From the NCBI GenBank assembly GCA_964540815.1, contig CAZIOH010000165.1:1-7326 (forward strand): a DNA stretch of 7,326 nt. The letters are read 5' to 3'. The stretch's first letter is position 1, and the number at the start of each line of letters is the position of its first letter. The notes beneath the pieces were generated by a model that searched no databases, had not been told where the DNA came from, and worked only from the letters and a program-made list of their open reading frames with translations. Shown here piece after piece: positions 1 to 5,941 of the stretch. Origin of the DNA: CAZIOH01 sp964540815 (GTDB lineage Bacteria; Myxococcota_A; Polyangia; Fen-1088). Made by a program: the position numbers and the translations under genes.

Positions 1-3
1 CAG

Positions 4-87
4 TGCGGTCGGGGAGAGTCGAACTCCCACAATATTACTATCACCAGAACCTGAATCTGGCGCGTCTACCAGTTCCGCCACGACCGC
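4..87 (-). tRNA. tRNA-Leu, anticodon CAG
   Basis: Read on the minus strand, this 84-nt stretch folds as a class II (long variable arm) tRNA. The 7-bp acceptor stem is perfect (GCGGTCG at 87-81 pairs with CGACCGC at 11-5), with discriminator A at position 4. The D-arm carries the leucine-like GGTAGACGC. The anticodon stem is CCAGA/TCTGG with loop TTCAGGT, which puts anticodon CAG at 53-51. The T-arm is GGGAG-TTCGACT-CTCCC. It decodes CUG, normally the most used leucine codon in a G+C-rich genome. CCA is not encoded (the next bases are CTG), so it must be added after transcription. The variable arm (GATAGTAATATTGT) is A+T-rich compared with everything around it. The 3' end faces the left window edge, so any downstream gene or terminator is out of view. 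Confidence 0.97.
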
Positions 88-127
88 GATCTTCAGTTTT
101 TCGTCCGGGTTGGCCCGGAGACCGAAG

Positions 128-156
128 CTTGTAACACGGCCGGTGGGGAAACCCAA
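128..156 (-). promoter_or_regulatory. possible sigma-70-like promoter for the tRNA-Leu gene
   Basis: On the minus strand TTGGGT (156-151) and TACAAG (133-128) are separated by exactly 17 bp. They match 3/6 and 4/6 of the -35 and -10 consensus. Transcription would begin near 121, leaving a leader of about 35 nt before the tRNA at 87. That leader contains a small perfect hairpin, CCGGG-CCAA-CCCGG (118-105). The assignment rests on position and spacing only. Confidence 0.35.
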
Positions 157-238
157 GACGCAATGGGAGCGACCAGCCCCGCGCTCGCCCTCGGCGACAT
201 CGCTCGGGCTTCAGCTGGTGCCGGCTGCGGGGAGGGCT

Positions 239-272
239 GGCCGAATGGGCGGGGGGCGTCCATTCTTCGGCC
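239..272 (+). promoter_or_regulatory. hairpin abutting the kamA start codon
   Basis: GGCCGAATGG (239-248) can pair with CCATTC (260-265) plus GGCC (269-272), leaving a 3-nt bulge (TTC, 266-268). An alternative is a continuous 7-bp stem, GGCCGAA (239-245) with TTCGGCC (266-272). The loop carries the G-run GGGGGG (251-256), the only Shine-Dalgarno-like element near the ATG at 274. The structure ends two bases before the start codon, so it could affect ribosome access if the mRNA begins upstream. The complementarity is directly visible; the regulatory role is inferred. Confidence 0.35.
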
Positions 273-273
273 C

Positions 274-1545
274 ATGCCGATTGCCCTCCCGGTCCTGAAC
301 GCGCGCCTTGCGCTCGCGGTCCCGGCCCCGCACCCCGCCGTCTCGGATTCACTGGCCTCGCCGCCGCTCTCGTCGAGCCGGGACCCGCACGCGGAGGCGC
401 CTGCGGACCCCGCGCACGCCACCCCGGCCGAGCTCGGCGACTGGCGCTGGCAGCTTCGCCACCGCCTCTCCTCCAAGCAGGAGATCGCTGCCCTCCTTCC
501 TCTCACGCCCGACGAGGACGCTGCGCTCGACGCCGCGCCCGGGCTCTTTCGCGTCGGGATCACGCCCTACTACTTCTCGCTCATCGATCGCGCGCACCCA
601 CACTGCCCGGTCCGCATGCAGGTGATTCCGCGAACCCGTGAGCTGCTCCACGAAGAAGGCGATCTCGTCGACCCACTCGGTGAGGACGCCCATTCGCCCG
701 CCACCGGCATCTTTCACCGCTACCCGGACCGCTGTCTGCTGCTCGCCATCGATCGCTGCGCCATCTACTGCCGCCACTGCAACCGCCGCCGCCTGGTCGG
801 CCAGGAGGAATCCCCGATCTCGCGCGCCGCCCTGGCCGGCGCCATCGACTACATCCGCCGCACCCCCGCCATCCGCGACGTGCTCATCTCGGGCGGCGAC
901 CCGCTCACGCTCTCGACCGACCGCCTCGAAGAGATCATCGCAGCCGTCCGCGCCATTTCCCACGTCGAGATCATTCGCATCGGCACCCGCGTCCCGGTGG
1001 TCCTGCCCATGCGCATCGACGATGCCCTCTGCACCATGCTCCGTCGCTATCACCCGCTCTTCATCAACACCCACTTCAACCACCCCAAGGAGCTGACCCC
1101 TGCTGCGCGCACCGCCTGCGAGCGCCTGGCCGACGCCGGGATTCCGCTTGGCAACCAGACGGTCCTCCTCCGCGGCGTGAACTCCTCCACCCGGGTCATG
1201 CGCCGCCTCTTCACCGAGCTCCTCAAGATCCGCGTCCGCCCCTACTACCTCTTCCAGGGCGACGTCGCCGCCGGGACCTCGCACCTGCGCACCTCCGTCG
1301 AGACCGGCATCGAGATCATGCAGAACCTACGCGGCTGGATCTCGGGCCTGGCGATTCCCCACCTGGTCATCGACACGCCGAATGGCATGGGCAAGGTCAG
1401 CATCGGCCCCGACTACGTCGTTCGCCGCGCCGCCGACAAGTGGACCCTCCGCAACTACGAAGGCCACCTGGTCGACTATCCCCAACCCACCGATCAGGAT
1501 CCGACGTGCCCCTACGACGAGGTGTATTTCGGCGATCGCGCCTGA
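274..1545 (+). CDS. kamA: L-lysine 2,3-aminomutase (radical SAM, PLP-dependent)
   Basis: The predicted product is 423 aa, against about 416 for Clostridium subterminale KamA, and resembles it throughout. It should convert L-lysine to L-beta-lysine using a [4Fe-4S] cluster, S-adenosylmethionine and PLP. Residues counted from ATG 274: the N-terminal KamA signature DWRWQLRHRL begins near 56; the radical SAM motif C162-x3-C166-x2-C169 is followed by R171, matching the carboxylate-binding Arg134; SGGDPL follows; PLP lysine K374 lies in PNGMGK. D330 (QGD) and D367 (IDTP) match KamA Asp293 and Asp330, which separate lysine from glutamate 2,3-aminomutases. Start choice: the frame is open from ATG 163, but codons 163-273 have clearly lower third-position G+C than those after 274. 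The inter-subunit zinc cysteines are mostly missing. EF-P modification (EpmB-like) is less likely because EpmB is shorter and lacks this C-terminal region. No beta-lysine acetyltransferase or lysine-fermentation gene is adjacent. Confidence 0.93.
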   Translation: MPIALPVLNARLALAVPAPHPAVSDSLASPPLSSSRDPHAEAPADPAHATPAELGDWRWQLRHRLSSKQEIAALLPLTPDEDAALDAAPGLFRVGITPYYFSLIDRAHPHCPVRMQVIPRTRELLHEEGDLVDPLGEDAHSPATGIFHRYPDRCLLLAIDRCAIYCRHCNRRRLVGQEESPISRAALAGAIDYIRRTPAIRDVLISGGDPLTLSTDRLEEIIAAVRAISHVEIIRIGTRVPVVLPMRIDDALCTMLRRYHPLFINTHFNHPKELTPAARTACERLADAGIPLGNQTVLLRGVNSSTRVMRRLFTELLKIRVRPYYLFQGDVAAGTSHLRTSVETGIEIMQNLRGWISGLAIPHLVIDTPNGMGKVSIGPDYVVRRAADKWTLRNYEGHLVDYPQPTDQDPTCPYDEVYFGDRA

Positions 1546-1569
1546 GCCCCGCTCACCACCGGCCCCCGC

Positions 1570-2325
1570 TCACCCGGCGCCCGGCTCACGCCGCCTTGCC
1601 GCTCCTGCCCCGACCTGGCCCTCTTTCCCGGCGCTCGGACAAAACGGCGCCAGCCCGCAGCGGTCGCAGTCCGGCTTCCGCGCGAAGCACACCCGTCGCC
1701 CGTGCCAGATGAGCTGGTGCGAGAACCGGATCCACCTATCGCGCGGGATCACCTGCATCAGGTCCACCTCGATCTTCTTCACGTCCGTCGCGCGCGTCAG
1801 CCCGAGCCGCAGCGCCAGCCGCTGCACGTGTGTGTCCACCACCACGCCCTCCGCCAGGCCGAACTCCGTTCCCAGCACCACGCTCGCCGTCTTGCGGGCC
1901 ACCCCGGGCAGCCGCGTGAGCTCGGCCAGCGTCCTCGGCAGCTCGCCGCCGTGCTCCTCCACCAGCGCCGTGGCCGTGGCCTTCAGGTTCTTGGCCTTCT
2001 GCCGGAAGAAGCCCGTCGAGCGAACGATCTCCTCGAGCTCGGGCAGCTCGGCGTGCGACATGGCCCCGGCGTCCGGGAAGCGCGCGAAGAGCGCCGGCGT
2101 GACCCGGTTGACCCGCTCGTCGGTGCACTGTGCCGACAGGATCGTCGCGCACAGCAGCTGGAACGGCGACCCCCGATCCAGCTCGCAGTCGACCTCGGGA
2201 TAGAGATCCTCGAGCCCCTCCAGGATCGACCTCACCCGTCTGGGATCGGGCGGCCACTTGCCGCGAGCGGGCTTGCGGTTGGCTTTGGTCACGACGGCGG
2301 CGACCACGGAACGCGGGCGGGGCAT
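1570..2325 (-). CDS. nth: endonuclease III, base-excision repair DNA glycosylase/AP lyase
   Basis: The 251-aa protein has the full Nth architecture. It removes oxidised pyrimidines from DNA and cleaves at the abasic site by beta-elimination, in the cytoplasm. Visible hallmarks are LLCATILSAQCTD (57-69), the helix-hairpin-helix LPGVARKTASVVL (139-151) with catalytic Lys145, the catalytic Asp164 in VDTHVQRL, and a C-terminal [4Fe-4S] loop C213-x6-C220-x2-C223-x5-C229, which is the exact family spacing. It is longer than E. coli Nth (211 aa) because of a basic N-terminal extension of about 25 residues and a Gly/Ala/Arg tail of about 22 residues after the cluster. The start is uncertain: ATG 2325 gives the longest frame and GTG 2292 (codon 12) is an alternative. 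Neither has a Shine-Dalgarno sequence. A TATAAC sits only 9 bp upstream of ATG 2325, so a leaderless message is possible. The gene converges on kamA with a 24-bp gap. Confidence 0.96.
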   Translation of the reverse strand: MPRPRSVVAAVVTKANRKPARGKWPPDPRRVRSILEGLEDLYPEVDCELDRGSPFQLLCATILSAQCTDERVNRVTPALFARFPDAGAMSHAELPELEEIVRSTGFFRQKAKNLKATATALVEEHGGELPRTLAELTRLPGVARKTASVVLGTEFGLAEGVVVDTHVQRLALRLGLTRATDVKKIEVDLMQVIPRDRWIRFSHQLIWHGRRVCFARKPDCDRCGLAPFCPSAGKEGQVGAGAARRREPGAG

Positions 2326-2333
2326 GCGCCGCC

Positions 2334-2341
2334 GTTATATC
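2334..2341. promoter_or_regulatory. possible shared -10 core for divergent nth and the membrane-protein gene
   Basis: GTTATATC is the only A+T-rich stretch between nth and the divergent plus-strand gene. On minus it reads TATAAC (2339-2334), 5/6 to the -10 consensus, and would start transcription next to the nth ATG at 2325. On plus it reads TATATC (2336-2341), 4/6, and would start about 12 nt before ATG 2360. No convincing -35 is visible on either side. Confidence 0.3.
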
Positions 2342-2359
2342 ATCGCCTCGCGGCCCCCC

Positions 2360-2821
2360 ATGGACGAGACCCCCGAAGAGCTGGATCGCATCCGCCGCGA
2401 GGCGGAGGACATCGATGTGCACCAGTATCAGAAGCGCTTTCGCGCGCTCAAGGCCATCGGGCTCGGAGCGGCGCTGGCAGGGCTCGTCTGGCTGGTCATG
2501 ATCATGCTCGACAGCCGCCGCAACCCCTGTGAGCGCCTGCGCGACTATGTCTGTCGCCAGCCCACCGCCACGTCGGGCTCCGGATCGACACCGTCTTCAG
2601 CGTCTCCCGCTGCCGGCTCCGCGTCCCCGTCCCCGTCCCCGTCCTCCTCCGCTTCCGCCTCCGCCGATGCGCCTCCCCCGCCCCTCGATTGCGCGATGTA
2701 CCAGGCCATCTTCAAGGAGTCGGTCGAGGACGACAATCCGCAGATGCGGCAGAGCATCCGGGCTCAGTGCGTGACCAAGATCGACCGCCTCAAGGCCGAG
2801 GACGGCGTCACCGTGCACTGA
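2360..2821 (+). CDS. single-pass membrane protein with Ser/Pro/Ala linker, unknown function
   Basis: I do not recognise this 153-aa protein. An acidic, charged N-terminus (1-28, DETPEELDRIRREAED) precedes one hydrophobic helix at about 30-50 (AIGLGAALAGLVWLVMIML). A short segment with C57 and C65 (C-x7-C) follows, then a low-complexity Ser/Pro/Ala/Gly linker (about 70-108) and a C-terminal charged helical segment (110-153) with C111 and C137. The likely topology is N-terminus inside, with the linker and four cysteines in the periplasm where disulfides could form; this is inferred, since basic residues lie on both sides of the helix. Start choice: the frame is open to ATG 2258, which lies inside nth, and ATG 2324 overlaps the nth start codon. 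ATG 2360 gives a product that begins at the acidic region. None of these has a strong ribosome-binding site. The gene converges with the phosphoesterase gene, 19 bp between stops. Confidence 0.75.
   Translation: MDETPEELDRIRREAEDIDVHQYQKRFRALKAIGLGAALAGLVWLVMIMLDSRRNPCERLRDYVCRQPTATSGSGSTPSSASPAAGSASPSPSPSSSASASADAPPPPLDCAMYQAIFKESVEDDNPQMRQSIRAQCVTKIDRLKAEDGVTVH
2623..2644. repeat. hexanucleotide microsatellite (GTCCCC)3 plus partial unit
   Basis: Three perfect tandem GTCCCC units (2623-2640) are followed by GTCC. They lie in frame in the Ser/Pro linker of the membrane protein (Ser-Pro dipeptides) and run on into Ser- and Ser-Ala-coding TCC/GCC codons. The six-base unit means slippage would change linker length by two residues without a frameshift. 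Confidence 0.7.
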
Positions 2822-2840
2822 GATCTCCCTTCCGTCCACC

Positions 2841-3968
2841 TCATCCGCGCCCCGCGCGTCTCGCTCTGCGCCCCGCCCCCGCCTCCGCCACCCGCAGCGT
2901 GAACACCACGATCTCCGCAGGAACCCCCACCCGGACCGGCGGCCCGGTGGTACCGAGGCCACGGTTCACGTACAGGGTCGACATCCCGAGCCGGTAGTAC
3001 CCGCTCGTGAACCGCGTCGTCACCCGCGCCAGGTTCACCCGTCGGGCGAACAGCGGCAGCCCGAGCTGGCCCCCGTGGGTGTGCCCGGACAAGGTCAGGT
3101 CGACGCCGCGCTCGGCCGCCTCCGGAAACAGATCCGGATCGTGCGCGAGGAGCACCACCGGCGTGGCCACCGGTCGCCCCGCAAGGGCCTGCCGCACATC
3201 CGCTTTCCGCGTCCACGTGTCATCTACCCCGGCCACGTGCAGCGCGCCCTCCTTCCTCCGCACGTTCACGCCCCGGTTGCGAAGCACCGTGAGGCCCGCT
3301 CCCTCGAGCGCCCGCACCAGCGCTTCCCCGTCGGTGAAGTAGTCGTGATTGCCCATGCAGGCGAACACGCCGTCCGGCGCCCGCAACTTTCCGAGGGCCC
3401 CGGCGACCACCGGCACGAACGCCGCGCCGCTCGCGATCAAGTCCCCCGTGACCGCCACCAGATCGGCGCCGAGCCCGTTGACCGTCGCGACCCACCCGGC
3501 CACCCGCGTGCCGCTGGCGAAGGGGCCGCAGTGCAGGTCCGAGATGTGGGCCACCCGATAGCCATCGAAGGCGACCGGCAGTCCCTCGATCTGCACGACG
3601 TGCTGTCGCACCCGGGGTCGCTGCGCCAGCCCCGCCGCCGCGCCGACCGCCGCGAGCCCGAGGCCGCTCGCCAGCACGGCCGGGGTCGACACGGGCAGCA
3701 CGGCCCAGGCGAGCAGCGCCACCGGCGTCAGGAGAGCCGCGAAGATGGCCAGGGTCCACCAGACGAAGAAGGGCCACAAGACCAGATAGAGGGATGCGCG
3801 CCCCGGATCCCCCCATATCCCCCGTGGACCCATCAGGCTGAACACGAATCCACCCGTCAGCACGAGGGCGAAACCCGCCACCAGGCCAGGGTGACCGACC
3901 AGGGCCCCTGCCGCCAGGATCAGCGGTACCTGCAGGGCCGCCGAGACTGCGATGATGAATGGCACCAT
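2841..3968 (-). CDS. membrane-anchored calcineurin-like metallophosphoesterase (YaeI/YkuE type)
   Basis: The 375-aa product has an N-terminal block of four or five hydrophobic segments (about 3-24, 29-46, 58-93 probably two helices, 94-114) joined to a metallophosphoesterase domain. The dinuclear-metal motifs appear in order: SDLH (D144, H146), TGD (D176), GNHD (N207, H208), H276 in AHDPD, and GHTHGG (H296, H298). The family hydrolyses phosphomono-, di- or pyrophosphate esters at a membrane surface. Chlamydial LpxG, which cleaves UDP-2,3-diacylglucosamine in lipid A synthesis, belongs to this YaeI-like group, so lipid A or another lipid pyrophosphate is possible but unproven. ATG 3968 was chosen because it follows GAAGG at 9-nt spacing and begins the first helix. 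The frame stays open upstream; GTG 4100 would add 44 Pro/Arg-rich residues with poorer codon use. It lies downstream of the phoX-like gene on the same strand, 251 bp away with a hairpin between. Confidence 0.88.
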   Translation of the reverse strand: MVPFIIAVSAALQVPLILAAGALVGHPGLVAGFALVLTGGFVFSLMGPRGIWGDPGRASLYLVLWPFFVWWTLAIFAALLTPVALLAWAVLPVSTPAVLASGLGLAAVGAAAGLAQRPRVRQHVVQIEGLPVAFDGYRVAHISDLHCGPFASGTRVAGWVATVNGLGADLVAVTGDLIASGAAFVPVVAGALGKLRAPDGVFACMGNHDYFTDGEALVRALEGAGLTVLRNRGVNVRRKEGALHVAGVDDTWTRKADVRQALAGRPVATPVVLLAHDPDLFPEAAERGVDLTLSGHTHGGQLGLPLFARRVNLARVTTRFTSGYYRLGMSTLYVNRGLGTTGPPVRVGVPAEIVVFTLRVAEAGAGRRARRAGRG

Positions 3969-3977
3969 CCGCCGCCG

Positions 3978-3982
3978 CCTTC
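3978..3982 (-). promoter_or_regulatory. ribosome-binding site deciding the phosphoesterase start
   Basis: On minus, GAAGG is followed by nine bases and then ATG 3968. It is the only purine-rich Shine-Dalgarno candidate near a start codon in this long open frame, and it supports the 375-aa product over upstream starts. Confidence 0.5.
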
Positions 3983-4042
3983 GTGCACCCGGGATCGCCT
4001 TCGCGGTTGGTCTCGGGCTTACCCCCGGACTCGACCCTGGAG

Positions 4043-4061
4043 TTGCCCCACGGGGCGGCAA
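4043..4061 (-). promoter_or_regulatory. weak hairpin in the phosphoesterase upstream region
   Basis: Read on minus, TTGCC and GGCAA form the outer stem of a roughly 7-bp hairpin with a one-base bulge and a four-base loop. It lies about 75 bp upstream of ATG 3968, in a gap where I find no convincing promoter. It may be a leader structure or simply a product of high G+C. Confidence 0.2.
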
Positions 4062-4158
4062 GGGAGGGGCGGCTTCCTTCTCGTTCGACTGGCGGGACAC
4101 GCGCCTACTTTGGGCGGTTACGGGCGCCGCCGCAACGACAGAGCCTCGAAACGCGGCA

Positions 4159-4187
4159 AGCCGCCGGCTCGGAATCGGCCGGCGGCT
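4159..4187 (-). terminator. GC-rich hairpin, candidate terminator of the phoX-like gene
   Basis: AGCCGCCGGC (4159-4168) and GCCGGCGGCT (4178-4187) form a perfect 10-bp stem with a 9-nt loop. It begins 32 bp after the phoX-like stop on the minus strand. The bases that follow on that strand (TTGCCGCGTTTC) are only modestly T-rich, so it is either a weak intrinsic terminator or an mRNA 3'-end stabiliser. On plus the following bases contain no T-tract, so minus is the likelier direction. Confidence 0.5.
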
Positions 4188-4219
4188 GCCAGGGTGGTTC
4201 GATTGCGGGTCGCGCCCGC

Positions 4220-5935
4220 CTACTCGTCCAGCAACGGCTGCGCGGTCGGGCTCGGCAGGATCTCCCAGGTGAAGTTGTCCCCGTGCTGCTGGGTCCAGAA
4301 CACCCGCCACGCGCCCCCCTTGAAGGGCTTCGGGATGCCCGCCCCGAGCAACCCCGCCACCGAAGGATCACCGTTCGACACGTGGAACCCCGTGATCTCG
4401 TTGTCTCCCTCGTTCTGGAAGCCGGCCATCCCCGAGAAGCCCGAATCGAGCGTGGCCGACGAGTCCCGCCCCTCCGCCAGGAACAGCTTGGGCTGGTTCG
4501 CGGCGTTCGAGTAGTCGAGCGTGACATCGAGCGCCCAGCCCGAGTCGAGGGCGTTGCGCTGGGTGTGCAGCGTGTCGCCGGCGTCCTCCACGAACACGAT
4601 CTGGTTCTTGGAGAGGAACCCGCAGTTGTCGAAGCCACTGTGCTTCACGTCGCCGAGGTAGAAGAGCGAGAGCTTGCCGACGTTTGCCCCCGGGCTCGCC
4701 TGGGTGAGCTTCATGACGCTGCCGAAGCCGCCATACGCCGCCCCCGCCTCGGTGAGCGCGTTGGTGTCGCCGGTCTCGTCGAAGTAGTACTCCTTGAACC
4801 CCGAGCCCGGACGGAACTGCGCGTTCTCGGGCCGCTTGAACGGCGTTCCGAGCTTGGCCTTGGCCAGCGCGTTCGCATCGTACGGCGTGCTCCCGTCCAC
4901 GTCGGTGTCGTGGATGGTGACCCACTTGGTATCGAAGCTCTTGCCGTAGGCGTGCAGATCCGCCATGTCCGGCGACAGCGTGTCGGTGGCCGCGTCGTGG
5001 AACGCGATGGGCGTCCCGGTCCGCAGGGAGATCACCTGCAGGACCTGCAGCTTGCCGCGCGTCAGATCGTCGCTGCGCTTGGGGACGAAGCGATAGACGA
5101 AGCTGTTCGGCCCCTTGGCGTGTGGGGTGGCGGTGGCGGACTTGCCGCCCACGTCCTCGACGATCCACAGGTTGCCGACCGAGTCGTTCTGCACGCCCTC
5201 GTAGCCACCCCGGCCGATCGATCCCGAGATGTCCTCGACCAGCGACGGGTAGCCGAGCGTGGCCTGGTACTCCGCCGCGGCCGTGCTCTCCGAGGTGAAG
5301 ATCAGGCGCTGCGCGAAGGGATCCCAGGTCGAGCCGTCGATCACCGACAGCGGTTCGCCCGCCGCGTCCTTGGAGGCGAGGATGGTCACCCGATGGGGGC
5401 CGTCGGCGTCGAGGTTGACGCGCGTGATGTAGCCGGCGGTGCCGGTCTCATGACCCTGGAACAGGAAGTGGGTGCCGTAGTCGTAGGCCGGATCGGCGCC
5501 GGTCTGCCCGTAGAGAACCAGGTAGGTGTTCTTGTCCGGCTCGGTCTTCGACGCCTCGACCAGGTGGGAGGCGCTCGGCAGATCGCCAGGCGCCGGGAGC
5601 AAGGGGCCATTGCCGTCGTACCCATAGTGCGTCACCGTGGCGGTCGTCCCATCGCCGAGGTTGACGGTGGCCGGGTTCTCAACCGCGATCGAGCCTTGGG
5701 CCACCAGCGCGTCGACGAGCTCGGGCGGCAGGACGTTCGGTGCCGGGACGCCCGGGGTCTTGGGGTTGGGGGCTGGAACCGGGTGCAGCCCGAAAGGACC
5801 GCTCCCGATCAGGGGCTCGGCGATGGCGGCCGTGGTGGCGGGGTGGCTACCGGGGTCGGCGGTGGGGAGGCCAGCGGCGTTGGTGCATGCGGCGGCGACG
5901 GCAAAGGCGAATGGCGCAACTCTCTTGACGACCAT
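4220..5935 (-). CDS. PhoX-family (DUF839) exported protein, putative lipoprotein
   Basis: The 571-aa product resembles the PhoX/DUF839 beta-propeller family. PhoX enzymes are secreted alkaline phosphatases with an Fe/Ca cofactor. Residues from ATG 5935: a short Sec-type signal with one Lys-Arg pair, hydrophobic core VAPFAFAVAAA, and C17 in AAAC, a degenerate lipobox; TWDP (203-206) and TSES (214-217), corresponding to the PhoX TCEE region; GGYEG (243-247); and the most family-like block, beginning RPEN (368) and running through FRPGSG and EYYFDETGDT to 391. VEDAGDT (449-455) is another acidic motif. The start is firm: AAGGAG lies 9 nt upstream, whereas the longer frame from 5986 has no such site. 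Unlike canonical PhoX there is no twin-arginine motif, and Ser replaces the expected metal-ligand Cys. Only two cysteines exist (17, 438), consistent with C17 being lipidated. Phosphatase activity is therefore plausible but unproven. The leader folds over the ribosome-binding site. Confidence 0.82.
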   Translation of the reverse strand: MVVKRVAPFAFAVAAACTNAAGLPTADPGSHPATTAAIAEPLIGSGPFGLHPVPAPNPKTPGVPAPNVLPPELVDALVAQGSIAVENPATVNLGDGTTATVTHYGYDGNGPLLPAPGDLPSASHLVEASKTEPDKNTYLVLYGQTGADPAYDYGTHFLFQGHETGTAGYITRVNLDADGPHRVTILASKDAAGEPLSVIDGSTWDPFAQRLIFTSESTAAAEYQATLGYPSLVEDISGSIGRGGYEGVQNDSVGNLWIVEDVGGKSATATPHAKGPNSFVYRFVPKRSDDLTRGKLQVLQVISLRTGTPIAFHDAATDTLSPDMADLHAYGKSFDTKWVTIHDTDVDGSTPYDANALAKAKLGTPFKRPENAQFRPGSGFKEYYFDETGDTNALTEAGAAYGGFGSVMKLTQASPGANVGKLSLFYLGDVKHSGFDNCGFLSKNQIVFVEDAGDTLHTQRNALDSGWALDVTLDYSNAANQPKLFLAEGRDSSATLDSGFSGMAGFQNEGDNEITGFHVSNGDPSVAGLLGAGIPKPFKGGAWRVFWTQQHGDNFTWEILPSPTAQPLLDE

Positions 5936-5941
5936 GTTTCT

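Noticed and set aside
1..87. tRNA gene as an integration (att) site for a mobile element
   Set aside because: The tRNA 3' end faces out of the window, no repeat of it was noticed here, and there is no integrase; all genes look like ordinary chromosomal ones.
105..118. CCGGG-TTGG-CCCGG hairpin as a terminator
   Set aside because: The stem is only 5 bp, no T-tract follows on either strand, and it lies upstream of the tRNA rather than after a gene.
163..273. N-terminal extension of kamA from ATG 163
   Set aside because: Codon third positions are less G+C-rich than in the gene proper, there is no family similarity, and the 274 start gives a length close to known KamA. Not fully excluded.
349..1284. 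A 311-codon minus-strand open frame inside kamA
   Set aside because: It is antisense to a strongly recognised aminomutase and its Asp/Gly/Val-rich translation has no domain; it is a codon-bias shadow.
1532..1539. GCGATCGC palindrome (HIP1-like) at the kamA 3' end
   Set aside because: I noticed one isolated copy; HIP1 is meaningful only as a highly repeated cyanobacterial motif.
1547..1573. Direct repeat CCCCGCTCAC (1547-1556 and 1564-1573) between kamA and nth
   Set aside because: Two 10-bp copies in a C-rich convergent gap, without flanking structure or further perfect copies, are easily explained by composition.
3969..4310. N-terminal extension of the phosphoesterase up to ATG 4310 (or GTG 4100)
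   Set aside because: It would overlap the 3' end of the phoX-like gene and run through the terminator-like hairpin, and its codon use is poor; ATG 3968 has a Shine-Dalgarno candidate and starts the first helix.
3075..4514. A 479-codon plus-strand open frame over the phosphoesterase
   Set aside because: It runs antisense through two recognised genes and the gap between them; its His/Arg/Gln-rich product has no motif.
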